Source: Allomuricauda sp. NBRC 101325 (GTDB lineage Bacteria > Bacteroidota > Bacteroidia > Flavobacteriales > Flavobacteriaceae). Taken from it: DNA of 64,000 nucleotides. Numbering within the stretch: the first letter of the stretch is position 1; the number at the start of each line of letters is the position of its first letter. Location of the stretch: assembly GCF_030268205.1 (NCBI RefSeq), contig NZ_BSQF01000001.1:1532649-1596648 (forward strand), given 5' to 3'. The notes under the pieces were generated by a model, which did no database searches, was not told where the DNA came from, and saw only the letters and a list, made by a program, of their open reading frames with translations. The position numbers were made by a program, and so were the translations under genes. Shown one piece after another: positions 18,301 to 26,706 of the stretch.

Positions 18301-20923
18301 TGTTCTCATCTGTTAGGAAAGAGCCGTAGCGTTTTGGTTCAGGCGAACGTAGCCCAACAAAATGGGAAAATGGGGCCAAATTTTTGGAGAAAACATCAAT
18401 GGAAAAATCCCCGCCACCCTCAAATACTTTTGTGGTAAATGTAGCCTGAAGCATTCCAGGTGCATTCCCATTTACCTCCAATTTTTTGTCGATGTCCAAT
18501 TCCCCTTCACTGTTCAAGGTAGAAGAGAGCCATTGCACTTCGGTTGAGCTAAATTGACGAACAGGATCTTGAAAAATATAATTTTTGAATTTTGGAAAGG
18601 CAGTATTGGTTTGACTCAATGTGGCATTGATGTCTATTTTGAGATTACGTGCTGGAGCTCCGTGCAACCACTTTACAATGGCTTTGCCCGAGTTGGAGGA
18701 ATTGGCCTTTAAAACTTCATCCTCGAACGAAAAATCTACTTTTAATCGATTAGGTTTTACCGTGGCAATCTTTAATCCTTTTTGAAATTGGGCACCACCA
18801 ACGATCACTTTTGCGGTCCAAGAACCCGTTGGAGCATTTTCGGCAGTGGGAATCGGGAAGTAATAAAAATTCGCTTCTTTTTTGGCAAATAGTCCGTCAG
18901 AAATTGGAATGGGTTCATCTTTGATCACATTGCGCTGCACCAATTTTCCACGGGCATCGCTAACTTCCAAAATAACGGGGTGCCCTTTAGGCAAGGGATT
19001 GGCTGTATCATCTAAAACAAATGTCAAGTGAACCACATCACCTGGTCTGTGTACACCGCGTTCGGCATAAAGAAACCCTTGCAGTCCACGTTGGAGTTCT
19101 TCTCCAGCTACATCAAAATTGCTTAAGGATAGGGCGTTGCCATCCGTAAGTTTGGCATAGGCATAATTTTGATTTTTTTCCGCTACCGCAAAAGCTATGC
19201 TTTTATCGCTGTCAAAAACCGAAAGACCGGATGCATCGGTTGTGACCTCGCCCAATAACTGTTGCTGATAGTTGTACAATTTGATTTTGGTGCCCGCTTC
19301 GGGCAGGGTCGTCAACAAATTCGTGGCGGCAAAGTGGTAGGTTTTGTTCCTTCCTTTTTTTACGATCAAACCAAGGTCGCTTCCCAATAAATTGGTAGCC
19401 GCGATTCGTTGGTAGTTATAATAGGCCTGATGGCATGGATTATTTTCTTCTTCCCAGTTGTAATCATAGTTTCTCCAATCATAGAGCTCATTGTCCCAAT
19501 AACTTTCTTCGTCCGCCTCTTGCACGGAATTGCTTTCTGAGGATGCAAGGGCAACATCCGAATTATCATTTTCTCCGCAATCGTAAGTGGAATGTTCTTT
19601 CTTAAAGCTGAATTCAACGCGGTACAAAGAACCCGGGTGGACTTTAATCAATTCTGAAAGGTCCAATGCATGCGCTTTCCAATAACTGGAATTGTTTTCT
19701 CCATTTTCTGTTAACGGAATCACTTTGTAGGCCACCCTTCGTCCTACAGGTCGGAAATCGGGATAATAATTTTCAGTTAGGTCATAATTTTGAAGGTATT
19801 GCAGCATGTTGTCCTCATACACCTGAATTACCCTTACTTCAACAGCAGAAAGGTTGACAGTTTCGAAATAGATAGGGGTCGATTGCGCATTGGGTAAAAT
19901 GGTTCCTTTGGAAATGAGCCGAACCGCGGGTTTTATTTGTTCGAATGAAACCAGTTCCGAAAAGGTATTTTTTAAGGTAAAACCGTATTCGCTTTTAATG
20001 CCTTCGAAGGCATTGACCCGTACTTCTCCCAAAATTCGATTGGAAGGGTATACTTTTAAAACATTGCCATCGATTTCATAACGTAGGCTTTCTGCATTTT
20101 CAATCGTGACCAATCCATTGAGGTTTTGGTTGGGCAATAAGGGTTCGGAAAAGTTGAGGGTCAAAACGGCATCCGATCCCGAAGAAGTCTTGGCGTCTAC
20201 AATCACAAATTTGTTCAGTCCAGGGATGGGATAGATCTCGGCTCCTTCATTTTCTATATCCAAAGATTTTCCACTCCAAGCAATTTCTATCTCACTGTCG
20301 TCCGTTTTTCGTGCAATGCTATCAATACGAAAGCAATAGTACTGTGTATTGTCCGTGAGGTTGTCCCATTTTACGGGAATGTTTTTTCCATCTTGTATCA
20401 CTTTTAAAACTTCTCCCAATTTGGTAGCCTCTAAAATATCGGCAGCATTCAAGGTTCCTGTGAGGTATTGCCATTCTTTACTGTAGGATTGTAAATTCCC
20501 AAGATTGATTTTAAAATTTGGAGTGATCGTCTTAAAACTGAAGGTGTAGGTTTTGAACTCTTTTTCAATGTTTTCAAAAAGCGGTTCCAAGGCTAAGGTT
20601 ACCGTATATTCCGTGTTGGGTTTAAGATATTCGGCGGGCTGAAAAATGATTTCCCTACCATTTTCAATGAGGAGTTGACCTTCAACTTTGGGTGATATTT
20701 TCAGGTATTCCTTGGGAAGCTCTTGGTTGATCTCATAGTGTTCCAATTGTTGCGCCAAGGCGATGGTAATTGGAGTGGAGATGCTTTGGTTGCCATGGGT
20801 ATGGAAACTTATGTAATCCTTGAACTTAAACAGATTGTCGGTTTCGGCGGAAGTATCTTTCTTTTTACAGGAAACAACAAAGATAAATAGCAGGGCAAAT
20901 AGAAATTTAATGGATCGGGACAT
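15371..20923 (-). CDS. Bacterial alpha-2-macroglobulin, thioester type, lipoprotein
   Basis: An 1850-residue protein with a lipoprotein signal (lipobox VVSC, then KKKD). It shows repeated macroglobulin-like beta domains, an MG2 region around 660-780 (LYAERGVHRPGDVVHLTF), and the thioester motif Cys1408-Leu-Glu-Gln1411 in HGCLEQTTS followed by an alpha-helical TED domain. By analogy with characterised bacterial homologues it traps proteases by covalent thioester attack. It is upstream of and probably cotranscribed with pbpC. A 21-bp-period direct repeat lies about 75 bases before the start. The protein is longer than the usual ~1650 residues, with extra acidic, Asn/Glu/Tyr-rich sequence around 445-500. 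Confidence 0.95.
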   Translation of the reverse strand: MSRSIKFLFALLFIFVVSCKKKDTSAETDNLFKFKDYISFHTHGNQSISTPITIALAQQLEHYEINQELPKEYLKISPKVEGQLLIENGREIIFQPAEYLKPNTEYTVTLALEPLFENIEKEFKTYTFSFKTITPNFKINLGNLQSYSKEWQYLTGTLNAADILEATKLGEVLKVIQDGKNIPVKWDNLTDNTQYYCFRIDSIARKTDDSEIEIAWSGKSLDIENEGAEIYPIPGLNKFVIVDAKTSSGSDAVLTLNFSEPLLPNQNLNGLVTIENAESLRYEIDGNVLKVYPSNRILGEVRVNAFEGIKSEYGFTLKNTFSELVSFEQIKPAVRLISKGTILPNAQSTPIYFETVNLSAVEVRVIQVYEDNMLQYLQNYDLTENYYPDFRPVGRRVAYKVIPLTENGENNSSYWKAHALDLSELIKVHPGSLYRVEFSFKKEHSTYDCGENDNSDVALASSESNSVQEADEESYWDNELYDWRNYDYNWEEENNPCHQAYYNYQRIAATNLLGSDLGLIVKKGRNKTYHFAATNLLTTLPEAGTKIKLYNYQQQLLGEVTTDASGLSVFDSDKSIAFAVAEKNQNYAYAKLTDGNALSLSNFDVAGEELQRGLQGFLYAERGVHRPGDVVHLTFVLDDTANPLPKGHPVILEVSDARGKLVQRNVIKDEPIPISDGLFAKKEANFYYFPIPTAENAPTGSWTAKVIVGGAQFQKGLKIATVKPNRLKVDFSFEDEVLKANSSNSGKAIVKWLHGAPARNLKIDINATLSQTNTAFPKFKNYIFQDPVRQFSSTEVQWLSSTLNSEGELDIDKKLEVNGNAPGMLQATFTTKVFEGGGDFSIDVFSKNLAPFSHFVGLRSPEPKRYGSFLTDENNNFDVVTVDTEGNPSGNRKLKVQIFKIEWRWWWNRGYDNLSRYENATVHRPFKEMEITSDSNGKANFNLNVPDEEGGRFLIRVLDEASGHATGRTAYFYRNWWRRPASEDAQSSKILVFAADKEKYQLGEQAQITFPSNRGGRALISIENGTEVLSQQWVETTEKETKASIPITAEMAPNAYINISLLQPHGQVANDLPIRLYGVVPLLVENPATFLKPQISMPEVLVPETSFKAVVSEANNKPMTYSLAVVDEGLLDLTRFQTPDIHSSFYARQSLGVNTFDIFDDVMGAYSVSVDNIYAIGGGGIGAGAKNRKAQRFRPVVTYLGPFTLKAGEKATHTIQMPNYVGSVRTMVVAGNANSAYGNAEKSTPVRKPLMVLTSLPRKLSPGEKVTVPVTVFAMESKVKNVKITIDAGNALEPLGPTSKNISFNSVGEQIVNFDFKVNPAAAFQTIKVTASGAGESASSETEIDVENPNPVTSKSTSYTLEGNASTTIPMETFGTSGTNEASLEFSTLPPMDFSKRLDYVMRYPHGCLEQTTSAVFPQLFLTDVLDITFDKKQEAEKNIKAAIRKLGDFQLPSGGLSYWPGYIQADDWGTSYAGHFMLEAKQKGYQLPLTFLSNWLRYQKNKAKQWSNQSTGYNDDVSQAYRLYTLALAQQPELAAMNRLRESNNLSNEAKWRLAAAYALAGKNEVAKEIASKANINFTPNNYNYRTYGSVFRNRAMALETMTILGDGKQRELAESLAKNLSSQNWYSTQETSFALLALSKMVIKNGGKSLNVKFSNNNKENSIKTDRAIAQRPLIISSFKEEIKIDNASGNVVYVTLSQSGKLPVGKELAQQNNLNLSVSYVDALGNSLNIDELRQSTEIEAKITVFNSSNDYVENLALTHIVPSGWEIVDTSYTNNNSTNSQADYVDTRDDRTNLYFDLEAKKSKTFSIKLNASFLGEYYLPGAQVEAMYDNNYVARNKGQWVKVVQ

Positions 20924-20998
20924 TCGAAATGCGTATTAATTTAACCAAGGGATTAGCCTAAAGCAATATAACTAAAATAGACCTTAAAATAGTTGTAA

Positions 20999-21028
20999 AA
21001 TTGATGAATGGGCATTTATAATTGACGA
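20999..21028 (-). promoter_or_regulatory. LytTR-like direct repeat upstream of the macroglobulin gene
   Basis: Read on the minus strand: TCGTCAATT (21028-21020) and TCATCAATT (21007-20999), start-to-start distance 21 bases. Three other sites in the window (57481, 59738, 61707) have the same half-site and period. Half-site and two-turn spacing resemble LytTR response-regulator targets. It lies 75 bases from the macroglobulin start and about 165 from the divergent barrel gene. The rest of this 270-base gap is AT-rich with no gene. Confidence 0.55.
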
Positions 21029-21193
21029 ATAATCAATAAAAAAGGGATGAGATATTCAGAATTTATTGTGCTTTTTTTGAAGAATCTTGATTTTTCATGA
21101 ATTTTTTCTAAAAGTTTCGTTAAAGGGTGTGCGGGCAGATTTTCAAACTAATATTTTAGTTGATGAAACAACAATCAAAAAACTAACCACCCT

Positions 21194-23986
21194 TTGAAAA
21201 GATTACACACTAACCTCGTATTCCTATTTTTCCTTTTTTGTATTTCATCCACTTTTGGTCAAGAATTTATGATCAAAGGAAAGATTGTGGATGCCGCAAC
21301 GGGTAACCCACTAGAAGCGGCAACTATTTATGCTGAAACGCTTCGTGACAGCTCTTTGATTACCTACACCATAACCAATGCACAGGGTGTTTTTGCACTT
21401 GAGGGCAAAACAGCTTACAAAAGGGCTCGAATTGCTTTTTCGTCCAATGGGTATAAGTCACAAACCATGGAAGTGGAGCTTAAAGCCAATATCGAATTGC
21501 CAACCATTCAAATGGATGAGCAGGTTCAGCAATTGGATGGAATTGATTTGGTCGGTGAACGCGTTCCCATTACCATTAAAAAGGACACCTTGGAATTTAA
21601 TTCCGATTCGTTCAAAACTCGTCCGGATGCCACGGTCGAAGATGTACTGAAAAAATTGCCAGGTGTGGAAGTGGCCAGTGATGGAACCATTACCGTGAAC
21701 GGAAAAGAAGTGAATCAGGTGTTGGTAAACGGACAGGTGTTTTTTAGCACCGACCCCAAAGTGGCCACTAAATCACTTTCCAAAGATGTGATCAGTAAAA
21801 TTCAGATTACCGATACCAAGACCAAAGAACAGGAGTTTACGGGTCAGGAAGGTGACGGCGAGACCAAGACCATCAATTTATTATTGAAAGAGGATAAGAA
21901 TAAGGGCTTTATGGGTCGATTGGCAGGGGGGTATGGTACAGATGACCGTTATCAGGCCAATGGACTGCTCAACTATTTTAACGATACAAAACGGATCAGC
22001 GTGTTGGGAAGTACCAATAACATCAATAACCCCGGATTTTCTTTTGACGAGATCTATGAAATGGTCGGGAATTCACGTGGTGGGGGAGTACGGTTCGACA
22101 GAAATGGCGGTTTTTCCATTGGTGATGCCTCCTTTGGTTTTGGACAAGGAATCACTACATCTTCAACCTTGGGTGCTAGTTTTGCCGACCAAGAAAAAGG
22201 AAAGTACCGCATAGATGGCAATTATTTTTATTCGTACAGTGATTCATACAACGATGAAAAAATAGCCCGAGAAAATATTCTGCCCGATGGTAGTTATTTT
22301 ACGGATACGGAAACCAACTTTTTAGGCAACACCAATTCCAACCAAGGTGCGGCCAATTTGGAGTTCGATATAGATAAAACCACCCGAATTACGGTGCAGC
22401 CCAATATCAGTGTTACCAATACCAATTCCACCAATGTCGAGAATACCGTTTCTACGGATGAAGATGGAAATTTGATCAACAGTAACACTTCTTTGACCAC
22501 TTCTGATGGCAACCAACGTAATTTTAGTAACCGATTGGAGGTAATGAAGAAGTTGGATACCTTGGGAACCTATGTTCGAGCCTACTTTAACAACAACAAT
22601 AGGATAAACGATTCTGAGGGTTTTGTAAACTCGCAAAGAAGTATTTTTGGTGACAATCCGAGTGAGCAAGAGTTGGATCAAAGAACCTTGATCGATAACG
22701 CCAACGACTCCTATGAGTTGGGTGCTGCCTACCGTCACTTTTTTAACAAGGAATTCTATTTGGATGTTCGTTATGAGTATGAAAATACCAAACAAGAAAA
22801 CGAGCGTTCCGTTTCTGTTTTTGATGAGACCTTGGGTGAATATGTCTACAATTCAAGTTTAAGTTCCGATTTTAAATTTACGGTGGACAAGCACGCTCCC
22901 GAAATTCGAATTGGTTCCAACGGAAAGAAATTGCGTTTTAATGTGAGGGCTAGATTGGAAAATAACAGTTTGGACAACGAGGATTTTGTGCAATCCACTA
23001 CATTTTCCAATGCCTACAATAATGTGTTGTTCGGGTCTTTCATCAATTACCAAATGAGCAACAGTAAGCGTTTGAGTTTAAATTATAATTCCAACCTTAA
23101 TGTGCCTTCGGTAACCCAATTGCAGCCAGTGCCAAACATTAGTAATCCATTGAACATTATTGTGGGTAATCCAAATTTGGCCCCTGAGATCAGTCACAAT
23201 ATCTACCTGAATTTTAATAATTTCAACTGGAAGGATCGTACGGGAATTTTTGCCTATTCAGGGTTTAACATTGAAGAAGACCAAGTAGTTTCCATTACCA
23301 CCACCGACGAAGATTTTATCAGAACCACCACCTACCAAAATGTAAAAGGAAACTATAGAGGTTGGATGGGGGTCAACTATTCCAAACAAATTAAAAAGGA
23401 TAGTGTTTATACCTTGAAATTTACTCTTAGCCCAAATTTGAACATTAGTAGACAAGTTGGTTTTACCAATGGAAGCCGATTAGAAGCTAAAACGTGGAAT
23501 CTGGGTCCTAGAGTCGGGTTGCTCTTCAATTATAAAGAAATGATAGAGATTGAGCCCGAATATAGGATAGGATTCAACTCGACCCGTTATAATTTGGAAA
23601 GTGTGGAAGATGTAGATTTTACCACCCACAATGTCTCGTTTAAAATGACCACTTTTTGGCCACAGAACCTTGTGTTCGGAAACGATATTACCTACAGCTA
23701 CAATGGGAATTTAGGGGATGGTTTTGATAAGGATGCCATTTTTTGGAACATGAGCTTGGGTCTTCAAATGTTCAACAAGAAGGCTACGCTAAAAGTGTTG
23801 GCCTACGATTTGCTCAACCAGAACATTAATACCAGACGAACCACGGGTCAGGATTTTATCCAGGATTTTCAAGGTACAGCACTTAAAAGATACTTCATGG
23901 GAAGTTTGACCATTAAGTTCGATTCCTTTGGAGGAAAAGGTGCGCCAAACCAACGTAGGGGTGGGCCAATGTTTATGAGGTTCTAA
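21194..23986 (+). CDS. Outer-membrane beta-barrel protein with carboxypeptidase-like domain
   Basis: A 930-residue protein read from a TTG at 21194; no ATG precedes the signal peptide (LVFLFFLFCISSTFGQ), so a TTG start is likely. Residues 25-110 form a CarboxypepD_reg-like beta sandwich (IKGKIVDAATGNPLEAATIYA). A plug-like segment follows (VEDVLKKLPGVEVASDGTITVNGKEVNQVLVNG, about 145-180), then a long barrel of the outer-membrane barrel family 3. A Gly/Arg-rich end (GGKGAPNQRRGGPMFMRF) closes the protein. It differs from SusC and has no SusD neighbour. It may be a receptor or surface-assembly protein; the ligand is unknown. It is monocistronic and divergent from the macroglobulin gene. Confidence 0.88.
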   Translation: MKRLHTNLVFLFFLFCISSTFGQEFMIKGKIVDAATGNPLEAATIYAETLRDSSLITYTITNAQGVFALEGKTAYKRARIAFSSNGYKSQTMEVELKANIELPTIQMDEQVQQLDGIDLVGERVPITIKKDTLEFNSDSFKTRPDATVEDVLKKLPGVEVASDGTITVNGKEVNQVLVNGQVFFSTDPKVATKSLSKDVISKIQITDTKTKEQEFTGQEGDGETKTINLLLKEDKNKGFMGRLAGGYGTDDRYQANGLLNYFNDTKRISVLGSTNNINNPGFSFDEIYEMVGNSRGGGVRFDRNGGFSIGDASFGFGQGITTSSTLGASFADQEKGKYRIDGNYFYSYSDSYNDEKIARENILPDGSYFTDTETNFLGNTNSNQGAANLEFDIDKTTRITVQPNISVTNTNSTNVENTVSTDEDGNLINSNTSLTTSDGNQRNFSNRLEVMKKLDTLGTYVRAYFNNNNRINDSEGFVNSQRSIFGDNPSEQELDQRTLIDNANDSYELGAAYRHFFNKEFYLDVRYEYENTKQENERSVSVFDETLGEYVYNSSLSSDFKFTVDKHAPEIRIGSNGKKLRFNVRARLENNSLDNEDFVQSTTFSNAYNNVLFGSFINYQMSNSKRLSLNYNSNLNVPSVTQLQPVPNISNPLNIIVGNPNLAPEISHNIYLNFNNFNWKDRTGIFAYSGFNIEEDQVVSITTTDEDFIRTTTYQNVKGNYRGWMGVNYSKQIKKDSVYTLKFTLSPNLNISRQVGFTNGSRLEAKTWNLGPRVGLLFNYKEMIEIEPEYRIGFNSTRYNLESVEDVDFTTHNVSFKMTTFWPQNLVFGNDITYSYNGNLGDGFDKDAIFWNMSLGLQMFNKKATLKVLAYDLLNQNINTRRTTGQDFIQDFQGTALKRYFMGSLTIKFDSFGGKGAPNQRRGGPMFMRF

Positions 23987-23993
23987 ATCCGAT

Positions 23994-24482
23994 TTACTTG
24001 ATAAATACACTCAAGTTTAAAGGCAAGATCCCATTTTCAGTGTATTCGAACATGTGGTTGGGCACCAAAAGTTTATCAAAAGAAAAATAGGAGCCGCAAC
24101 ATTCGGATGACCCTTCAAAATCAGTGTCAAAGCTAATGGTAAAAGATGGCTTGTTTTCGAAATTGAGTGTATAGGACTTAGAACCATAAGGTTCGGCATC
24201 TACAGGAATTACCAAAAATTTTCCAAAGTTTGAATAAGCGCGAACGGTAAATTCCACTGTTGAGTCTGAAGCATCACGCACTGTTGTTGTTTCGGGATCA
24301 ATGGTTCCTAGATCTAATAAATTATCCTGTGAAGTTTCATCCAATAGGTACAAATAAATCGCACTTGTACCCTCTGCACATAGCACAGCGGCGCAGTTAA
24401 TATCTCTACCACCATCATCATCGGAATTGCAAGATAAAAGGACAGTTAACGATAAGATTACCGCAATAAAAAATCTGGTCAT
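23994..24482 (-). CDS. Small lipoprotein of unknown function
   Basis: A 162-residue lipoprotein: signal peptide, lipobox VLLSC, then NSDDDGG, the acidic surface-export type of tail. The mature part has four Cys (CAAVLC near 30-35 and ECC near 128-130) that could form disulphides. It is probably a beta-sandwich. It converges with the barrel gene (7 bases between stops). No family recognised. Confidence 0.7.
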   Translation of the reverse strand: MTRFFIAVILSLTVLLSCNSDDDGGRDINCAAVLCAEGTSAIYLYLLDETSQDNLLDLGTIDPETTTVRDASDSTVEFTVRAYSNFGKFLVIPVDAEPYGSKSYTLNFENKPSFTISFDTDFEGSSECCGSYFSFDKLLVPNHMFEYTENGILPLNLSVFIK

Positions 24483-24542
24483 AGCAATGGTCTTTTTTTA
24501 GGAAGATGAAGAATTAAGTCAGAAGTTGCTTCAATATGATAT

Positions 24543-25334
24543 TTACCAGCCTCCAGAGGCACCTCCACCTCCAAAACCGCCTCCGCCGAAGCCGCCACCA
24601 AAGCCTCCACCGCCGAAACTTCCTCCGCCAAATCCTCCGGAAGAACCAGAACTGCGGCCCATATTGCTCAAAATGATCATATCCCAAATATCGAGACCGC
24701 TACCTCTACGACCACCGCCACGGCCGCCGCGATTACCTTTGTTTTTGCGGCTCCACAAAATAATTAGGATCACTATAAAAATGATAAAGGGAAATATAGC
24801 TTCAAAAGGAAATCGCACACCGTTGCCAAAAGTGCGTTCTTCGGTAAATTCTCCGTTCAGCACCTTAAAAATGGCATCAGCACCTGCATCCAACCCACCG
24901 TAATAATCCCCACGTTTAAACTCGGGAATAATGACCGATTCAATAATGCGTTTGGACATCAGGTCGGTTAAGGAACCTTCTACGCCATATCCTGTGTTGA
25001 TGGCAATTTTTCTATCGTCCCTTGCCAAAAGAATAAGGACACCATTGTCTTTGTCGGCTTGACCAATACCCCATTTTTGACCCCATTGTGCTCCCAAAAA
25101 GTTGATGTTCTCGCCTTCGGTGGAACTGATAATGGCCACAACAATTTGGGTTGAGGTACTGTCGGAATAGCGAATGAGTTTTTGTTCGAGAGCGCTGCTC
25201 TGCGAAGCCGATAACAAATTCACATAATCATATACGCTGGTTTGTTCCTTGGGTTTGTCTGGAATGGTAAACTGCCCCCAAGAAAGAGAAATACATAAAA
25301 ATGCAAGTAAAAAACTAACCTTTGGAAATGGCAT
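24543..25334 (-). CDS. TPM-domain protein with signal peptide, membrane helix and Gly-rich tail
   Basis: 263 residues: signal peptide ending SLSWGQ, a TPM_phosphatase (YgcG/Psb32-like) domain at about 30-165 (VYDYVNLLSASQSSALEQKL ... NGVLILLARDDRKIAINTGYGVEG), one transmembrane helix near 178-195, and a low-complexity tail of Gly/Ser/Phe repeats (GGFGGG units) from about 225 to the end. It is typically found with LemA, as here. The biochemical role of the pair is poorly defined. It overlaps the upstream TPM gene by 20 bases, so the two are coupled. Confidence 0.9.
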   Translation of the reverse strand: MPFPKVSFLLAFLCISLSWGQFTIPDKPKEQTSVYDYVNLLSASQSSALEQKLIRYSDSTSTQIVVAIISSTEGENINFLGAQWGQKWGIGQADKDNGVLILLARDDRKIAINTGYGVEGSLTDLMSKRIIESVIIPEFKRGDYYGGLDAGADAIFKVLNGEFTEERTFGNGVRFPFEAIFPFIIFIVILIILWSRKNKGNRGGRGGGRRGSGLDIWDMIILSNMGRSSGSSGGFGGGSFGGGGFGGGFGGGGFGGGGASGGW

Positions 25335-25755
25335 TGTTCAGTTCGTTGGTGTCGTTGTGGTCCCAAGGAAAATGGGCTTCCAATTCTTTTCCTGCTACGA
25401 GGATACCTTCAACAATACCCTGTTTAAAATGTCCTTTTTTAAAGTGGGATTGCATCACATCCTTTGTGGTATCCCAAAATCCTTTGGGCACGGCGCGGTC
25501 AATTCCTGAATCGCCATAGATCACAAATTTATGGTCGTCCACGGCTACGTAGATAAGCACACCATTACCTTCTTTGGTGTTGTCCATTTTTAGAAAATGG
25601 AAAATTTGTTGAGCCCTGCTAAAATGATCGATTTTGGCCGTAGCCTCAATATGGACCCTGATTTCACCAGAGGTGTTTTTTTCGGCCTCTACAATGGCAT
25701 TGATGATTTCTTTCTCCTCCTCTGCGGTCAAAAATTCCTCTACGTGGGACATCAT
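25315..25755 (-). CDS. TPM-domain protein, soluble
   Basis: 146 residues, a single TPM domain (GEIRVHIEATAKID ... NGVLIYVAVDDHKFVIYGDSGIDRAVP) with no signal peptide or Gly-rich tail. It is the second member of the LemA-TPM-TPM set. It starts 3 bases after the LemA stop and overlaps the next TPM gene by 20 bases, so the three are one transcription unit. Confidence 0.9.
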   Translation of the reverse strand: MMSHVEEFLTAEEEKEIINAIVEAEKNTSGEIRVHIEATAKIDHFSRAQQIFHFLKMDNTKEGNGVLIYVAVDDHKFVIYGDSGIDRAVPKGFWDTTKDVMQSHFKKGHFKQGIVEGILVAGKELEAHFPWDHNDTNELNNAISKG

Positions 25756-25758
25756 AAT

Positions 25759-26358
25759 TTAATTGAATTCGAAATTCACTTCAGGAGCGTTTTCTGCCCC
25801 GGCATTGGCGTTGAAAAGTGCCAATTCATCAAAATTGGCCAAACTGGCCACAATATTGGTGGGTATCTGCTTTATCTTGATATTGTACTCCCCGGCCAAG
25901 TCGTTGAAACGGTTACGCTCCACATTGATTCGGTTTTCGGTGCCCTCCAATTGGGATTGTAGTTCCAAAAAGTTTTGGTTGGCCTTTAAATCGGGATAAC
26001 GCTCCACGGTTACCAACAATCTCGAAAGGGCAGAGGATAATCCAGATTGTGCCTGTTGGAATTCAGCCAACTGTTCAGCAGTAAGGTTGTTTGCGTCAAG
26101 AGTGGTCGAAGTGGCCTTTGCTCTGGCCTCGATCACATCCGAAAGGGTTTCTCTTTCAAAATCGGCTGCACCTTGAACGGTTTTCACCAAGTTTCCGATA
26201 AGATCGCTTCTGCGTTGATACGAGCTCTCTACATTGGCCCATTGTTTGGTGGCCTGTCCTTTCATGTCGACCAAATTATTGTTGGTTCTAACATACCATC
26301 CGCCAACAATTACCGCCAAAACTATGATGACGATGATGGCTATGATGCCTTTTTTCAT
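25759..26358 (-). CDS. lemA: LemA family protein
   Basis: 199 residues: one N-terminal transmembrane segment (IIAIIVIIVLAVIVGGWYV), then a long helical domain with the LemA signature (LVDMKGQATKQWANVESSYQRR.DLI.NLV near residues 31-62 and ERNRFNDLAGEYN near 150-163). It is anchored in the inner membrane with the helical bundle probably outside the cytoplasm. Function is not established; the neighbourhood with two TPM genes is conserved in many bacteria. Confidence 0.94.
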   Translation of the reverse strand: MKKGIIAIIVIIVLAVIVGGWYVRTNNNLVDMKGQATKQWANVESSYQRRSDLIGNLVKTVQGAADFERETLSDVIEARAKATSTTLDANNLTAEQLAEFQQAQSGLSSALSRLLVTVERYPDLKANQNFLELQSQLEGTENRINVERNRFNDLAGEYNIKIKQIPTNIVASLANFDELALFNANAGAENAPEVNFEFN

Positions 26359-26376
26359 TTTATATGGTTTTAGTGT

Positions 26377-26706
26377 TTATAGTTGTTCTTTAATCTTCAA
26401 AAGTTCTGCTTTTACTTTTTGCAGTTTTTGAATGACCTCAAAGGTGGACAATGCTTTTTGTTTTTCCTCCTTTAAGTGGATTTTGGCACCTTCCAAGGTA
26501 AATCCGCGCTCCTTGACCAAATGGTAGATCAATTGTAGGTTTTGAATATCCTGCGGTGTGAATTTTCTGTTCCCCTTGGCATTTTTTTTGGGTTGAAGCA
26601 CATCAAACTCTTTCTCCCAAAAACGAATCAATGAGGTGTTTACCCCAAATGCTTCGGCCACTTCGCCAATGCCATAATACCGCTTTTCAGGTAAATCGAT
26701 GTGCAT
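26377..26706 (-). CDS. MerR-family transcriptional regulator
   Basis: 109 residues with an N-terminal winged HTH of the MerR type (YYGIGEVAEAFGVNTSLIRFWEKEFDVLQPKKNAKGNRKFT, residues 10-50) and a C-terminal coiled coil (about 75-109). There is no Cys-rich metal-binding tail. This short form is common in Bacteroidota directly after an M23 peptidase gene. Its start overlaps the M23 stop (TAATG arrangement), so it is translated from the M23 message. Targets unknown. Confidence 0.9.
   Translation of the reverse strand: MHIDLPEKRYYGIGEVAEAFGVNTSLIRFWEKEFDVLQPKKNAKGNRKFTPQDIQNLQLIYHLVKERGFTLEGAKIHLKEEKQKALSTFEVIQKLQKVKAELLKIKEQL

Noticed and set aside
24526..24903. 125-residue Pro-rich plus-strand frame
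   Set aside because: Antisense of the Gly-rich tail of the TPM protein; low complexity creates the long frame.
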